A DNA stretch of 50,503 nt, taken from positions 1 through 50,503 of the forward strand of contig NZ_LIQR01000322.1 of assembly GCF_001418575.1 (NCBI RefSeq), given 5' to 3'. Within the stretch, counting starts at the first letter, position 1; each line of letters opens with the position of its first letter. Origin of the DNA: Peterkaempfera griseoplana (GTDB taxonomy: Bacteria; Actinomycetota; Actinomycetes; Streptomycetales; Streptomycetaceae). A program made the position numbers and the translations under genes. The notes below the pieces were generated by a model that saw nothing but the letters and a program-made list of their open reading frames with translations, was not told the DNA's origin and made no database searches. Shown here in pieces: positions 48,077-50,503 of this stretch.

Positions 48077-49567
48077 GGCGGCGGTGACGGCGGCGGACAT
48101 CCCCGCACGCGGCAGCCCGCCGCCGGGGTGGGCGGACCCTCCGGCCAGATGGAGGCCGGGCAGCGGCGATCGGTTGGCGGCGGCCAGCCAGGCGCCTCCG
48201 GCGCCGGCCAGCGCCGGACCGGGGACGGAGCCGCCGGGGGCGCAGGTCTCCCGCTCGGTGTCGGCGGGCGTGCGCACCTGCCGCCACAGCAGCCGCTCCC
48301 GCAGCCCGGGAACGGCCGCCTCCGCCTGGGCAACGACATGGTCGGCGTACGTATCGGCGACACCGGGGGCGTCCCAGTCGACCTCCCCGTGGCGCGGCAC
48401 GGTCACCGTCAGGGTGACCGTCTCATGGCCGTCGTCCGGCCGCAGTGAGGGGTCGTCCGGGCGCAGCACCTGCACCGTGGGCCGCTCGCAGAGCCGGCCG
48501 GGGCCCCCGCCGGCGGGGAAGAGCGCCGCCAGCTCGTCCCCCGGGTCGGCCGCGTGGATCACGGTGCGGTGCACGGTGCCGTCCGGGCGGGCGCCGCGCA
48601 GCGCCAGCAGCACCGTGAGGCGTCCGGGACGCGCCGGCGGCAGCGCCGGCCACTCGTCCTGCCCGTCCCACTCCACCAGGCGCTGCCCGTAGAGGGCCCG
48701 TACGTCGGCGGTGGAGACCACCAGGTCGGCCTCGATCCGGCTGCCGTCGGAAAGCTCCACCCCGGCCGCGCGGCCGTCCTTCACCACCACCTCGGAGACC
48801 GTGGCGTGGAACAGGAACTCCACCCGCCGCTGCTCGCAGCGCGCGTACACGGCGTCGGCCAGCGCCCGCATCCCGCCGGTCACGTACCAGACGCCGAAGG
48901 TCTGCTCCATGTACGGCACCACGGTCAGGCTCGCCGGGGCGGTGCGCGGGTCGAATCCGAAGCGGAGCGCGTACTCGCAGAGCAGCGCGGTGGGCCCCGG
49001 CTGCCCGGCCAGTTCACGGCGGGCCACCTCGGCGAGGGTCCGCGGTCCGCCGCGGGCCAGCCGGGCCAGGCCGCGGCGCGGTGCGGCCGGGTAGGGATCG
49101 GTGTGCAGGGCGGCGGTGGAGCCGGTGAGGGGCTCCTCCAGCAGGGGGCGGCGGGTGGCCTCCCAGACCTGCCGGGCCCGGTCCAGCACCGCTCCCCACC
49201 GTTCGCCCGCGCCGGGGCCGAAGGCGCCGTCCAGGGCGCGCACCACCCCGGCCCGGGAGGCGTTGGGCAGGGCCAGCTCGGTGCCGTCCGGCAGCAGATG
49301 GCGGCTCTCCGGGTCGACCGGGGAGAGCTCGACCAGGTCCTCCAGCCGCTCCTTGCCGGTCTTCAGGGCCAGATCGCGGTAGACGGCCGGCAGGGTGAGC
49401 AGCGTCGGCCCGGTGTCGAAGGCGAAGCCGTCCCGGCGGTACCGGCCCAGCATGCCGCCGTGGGTCCCGGAAGCCTCGCACACCAGCACCCGGTGTCCCA
49501 CCGTGGCCAGCCGCGACGCCACCGCCAGCCCGCTGATGCCCGCACCGACGACCACGATCCTTGCCAT
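48059..49567 (-). CDS. Phytoene-dehydrogenase-like FAD oxidoreductase
   Basis: The 502-residue flavoprotein has VVVGAGISGLAVASRLA at the N-terminus, GGMLGRYRRDGFAFDTGPTLL typical of the CrtI/carotenoid desaturase group, a mid-region YVTGGMRALADAVY and a C-terminal HLAGGSAHPGGGLPRAGMSA. These enzymes desaturate, isomerise or oxidise isoprenoid and related substrates. No phytoene synthase or cyclase is adjacent, so a carotenoid role is not shown. The ATG at 49567 is close to the gene at 49591-50202. Its 3' end lies within a 14-bp triplicated repeat. Confidence 0.88.
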   Translation of the reverse strand: MARIVVVGAGISGLAVASRLATVGHRVLVCEASGTHGGMLGRYRRDGFAFDTGPTLLTLPAVYRDLALKTGKERLEDLVELSPVDPESRHLLPDGTELALPNASRAGVVRALDGAFGPGAGERWGAVLDRARQVWEATRRPLLEEPLTGSTAALHTDPYPAAPRRGLARLARGGPRTLAEVARRELAGQPGPTALLCEYALRFGFDPRTAPASLTVVPYMEQTFGVWYVTGGMRALADAVYARCEQRRVEFLFHATVSEVVVKDGRAAGVELSDGSRIEADLVVSTADVRALYGQRLVEWDGQDEWPALPPARPGRLTVLLALRGARPDGTVHRTVIHAADPGDELAALFPAGGGPGRLCERPTVQVLRPDDPSLRPDDGHETVTLTVTVPRHGEVDWDAPGVADTYADHVVAQAEAAVPGLRERLLWRQVRTPADTERETCAPGGSVPGPALAGAGGAWLAAANRSPLPGLHLAGGSAHPGGGLPRAGMSAAVTAALIGTP

Positions 49568-49590
49568 GGTCGGGATCCTAACGGCGCCGC

Positions 49591-50202
49591 TCAGAGGACC
49601 GCCGGGTGGGCGGCACCGGCCCGCTGGGCGCGGCGCTCACGGCGGCGCCGCAGGAAGCGGCGGATCCGGGAGACGGCGAAGAGGACCAGCAGTACGCCCA
49701 GCAGCATCAGCACACCGGCGACCGAGGCGGCGGCCACCGGGTGGAAGATCGCCAGGGTGACGATCCCGGCGACGGACAGGTCCTCCAGCAGGCTGATCAC
49801 GATGTTGCTGAAGGGCTCCGGGGAGGTGTTGACCGCCATCCGCAGGGAGGCCTTGGTGAGATGGCTGACCAGGGCGCTGCCGCCGCCCATCGCGCCGGCC
49901 GCGATGGCGCCCAGCGAGCCGTGGGCGTGCCCGGCGAGCAGGGCCCCGACGGTGGCTCCGGCCACCGGGCGGATCACGGTGTGGACGGCGTCCCAGGCGG
50001 TGTCCACCAGCGGGATCTTGTCGGCCACCGCCTCGCAGAGGAAGAGCAGCCCGGCGGCGACCAGCACATCGGTGCGCTCCAGGGCGGGCGGCACCGAGTC
50101 GGCCCCGCCGAAGCGGCCGAAGAGCCCGAGCAGCAGCACCACCGCATAGGCGTTGATCCCGCTCGCCCATCCGCTGGTGAAGATCATCGGGATGACCGAC
50201 AC
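49591..50202 (-). CDS. DUF4126-family membrane protein
   Basis: The GTG start at 50202 has AGGAGG a few bases upstream. The 203-residue protein has four to five hydrophobic helices and the family pattern SGWASGINAYAVVLLLGL, LCEAVADKIPLVDTAWDAVHTVIRP and GGGSALVSHLTKASLRMAVNTSPEPFSN. A basic tail (RRFLRRRRERRAQR) follows. Function is unknown in the family. It is 24 bp upstream of the oxidoreductase, with which it is probably co-transcribed. Confidence 0.88.
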   Translation of the reverse strand: MSVIPMIFTSGWASGINAYAVVLLLGLFGRFGGADSVPPALERTDVLVAAGLLFLCEAVADKIPLVDTAWDAVHTVIRPVAGATVGALLAGHAHGSLGAIAAGAMGGGSALVSHLTKASLRMAVNTSPEPFSNIVISLLEDLSVAGIVTLAIFHPVAAASVAGVLMLLGVLLVLFAVSRIRRFLRRRRERRAQRAGAAHPAVL

Positions 50203-50503
50203 ATCCGCCTCCTGCTCCCCGTCGTGGCACCGCCCGCGGTGCCGCCTGCACAGCGTAGGCGAGCGGGAGACGCGCCAGGGTTGCGGCGCGGTTCCACGCC
50301 GTGGGCGGTTCGGGAGATCTGAGTACCGGTACTCAGACGTACTCGGCCGACGCTTTGAGTACCCGAACGGATATCCCCCGGGCCGCCGCGGACGGGAGAG
50401 TGGTGCGCACCGGGACGGCGGGGCCCAGGCGGCACCGGCACCCGGAGCGTGACGGACGCCGCCGGCCGGGAGGGGGCCGCGGGGGACGCCGGGGCTCCAC
50501 GGG
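50203..50503. promoter_or_regulatory. Right-edge intergenic region with GAGTAC palindrome
   Basis: This 301-bp stretch has no supportable gene. It contains a perfect 18-bp palindrome, CTGAGTACCGGTACTCAG (50319-50336), followed by further GTACTC (50339-50344) and GAGTAC (50357-50362) half-sites, an arrangement expected of an operator bound by one or more dimers. A GTG-start frame from about 50401 stays open to the window end and is Arg/Gly-rich; it may be the start of a rightward gene but has no recognisable feature. Confidence 0.6.

Noticed and set aside
44811-49567. Carotenoid cluster from the prenyl synthase and phytoene-dehydrogenase-like gene
   Set aside because: The two are separated by metF and another gene, and no phytoene synthase, cyclase or associated regulator is seen. 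The prenyl synthase belongs to the conserved metF neighbourhood.

Overview
The window is very GC-rich DNA with dense, head-to-tail genes, many GTG starts and ATGA/GTGA stop-start overlaps. It carries actinobacterial core genes (a PASTA-type Ser/Thr kinase, thiO-thiS-thiG behind a TPP riboswitch, an Rv2175c-type protein, thiE, a polyprenyl diphosphate synthase and metF). All of this points to Streptomyces or a close relative in the Streptomycetaceae.

Layout. Bases 1 to about 37430 look like one biosynthetic gene cluster (BGC), cut by the left edge of the window. It has five transcription blocks. (A) A rightward run at 1-4385: ATP-grasp ligase, MFS exporter, AMP-forming ligase, carrier protein, ending at a strong hairpin. 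(B) A leftward run at 10417-4469: NnrU-like membrane protein, a protein with an HDxxH motif, an SDR, a GNAT-like protein, a nitrilase-family enzyme and an alpha/beta hydrolase. A lone paralogous hydrolase (10712-11686) diverges from it. (C) A leftward run at 15756-11752: MFS exporter, E1-alpha, E1-beta and a second SDR, divergent from a second ATP-grasp gene (16098-17384). (D) A leftward run at 23309-17401: fatty-acyl-AMP-ligase-like enzyme, ferritin-like diiron oxygenase, carrier, transglutaminase-like enzyme, carrier, phosphopantetheinyl transferase, 7Fe ferredoxin and SGNH hydrolase. (E) A rightward run at 23733-36299: KAS III-like, large haem-oxygenase-like diiron protein, acyl-CoA dehydrogenase, lysine N-hydroxylase, FAD amine oxidase, methionyl-tRNA-synthetase-like enzyme, AMP-forming ligase, carrier, GNAT, C45 Ntn-hydrolase and hotdog thioesterase. 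A convergent acyl-CoA dehydrogenase (37431-36247) closes the cluster.

How the genes may work together (inference). The trio N-hydroxylase / FAD amine oxidase / MetRS-like enzyme matches the known bacterial route to hydrazines, in which N6-hydroxylysine is joined to an amino acid through an N-N bond and the lysine part is then cleaved off. The usual fused cupin domain is absent here, and I see no cupin elsewhere in the window. A ferritin-like diiron enzyme and an NnrU-like membrane protein, which I tentatively compare with VlmB and VlmO of the azoxy compound valanimycin, suggest further oxidation of the N-N unit. Fatty-acyl activation, four carrier proteins, two dehydrogenases and a KAS III-like enzyme suggest a lipid-derived part. 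The ATP-grasp ligases, transglutaminase-like enzyme and C45 protein suggest amide formation or trimming. I predict a lipidated or peptidyl hydrazine, hydrazone or azoxy product, possibly undescribed. No pathway-specific regulator is visible.

From 37505 onward the DNA is core genome, and its gene content resembles the M. tuberculosis Rv2172c-Rv2176 neighbourhood. It also holds several repeat and regulatory curiosities: two triplicated short tandem repeats spanning stop codons, an 81-bp perfect duplication, two candidate leaderless promoters and an 18-bp GAGTAC palindrome near the right edge.
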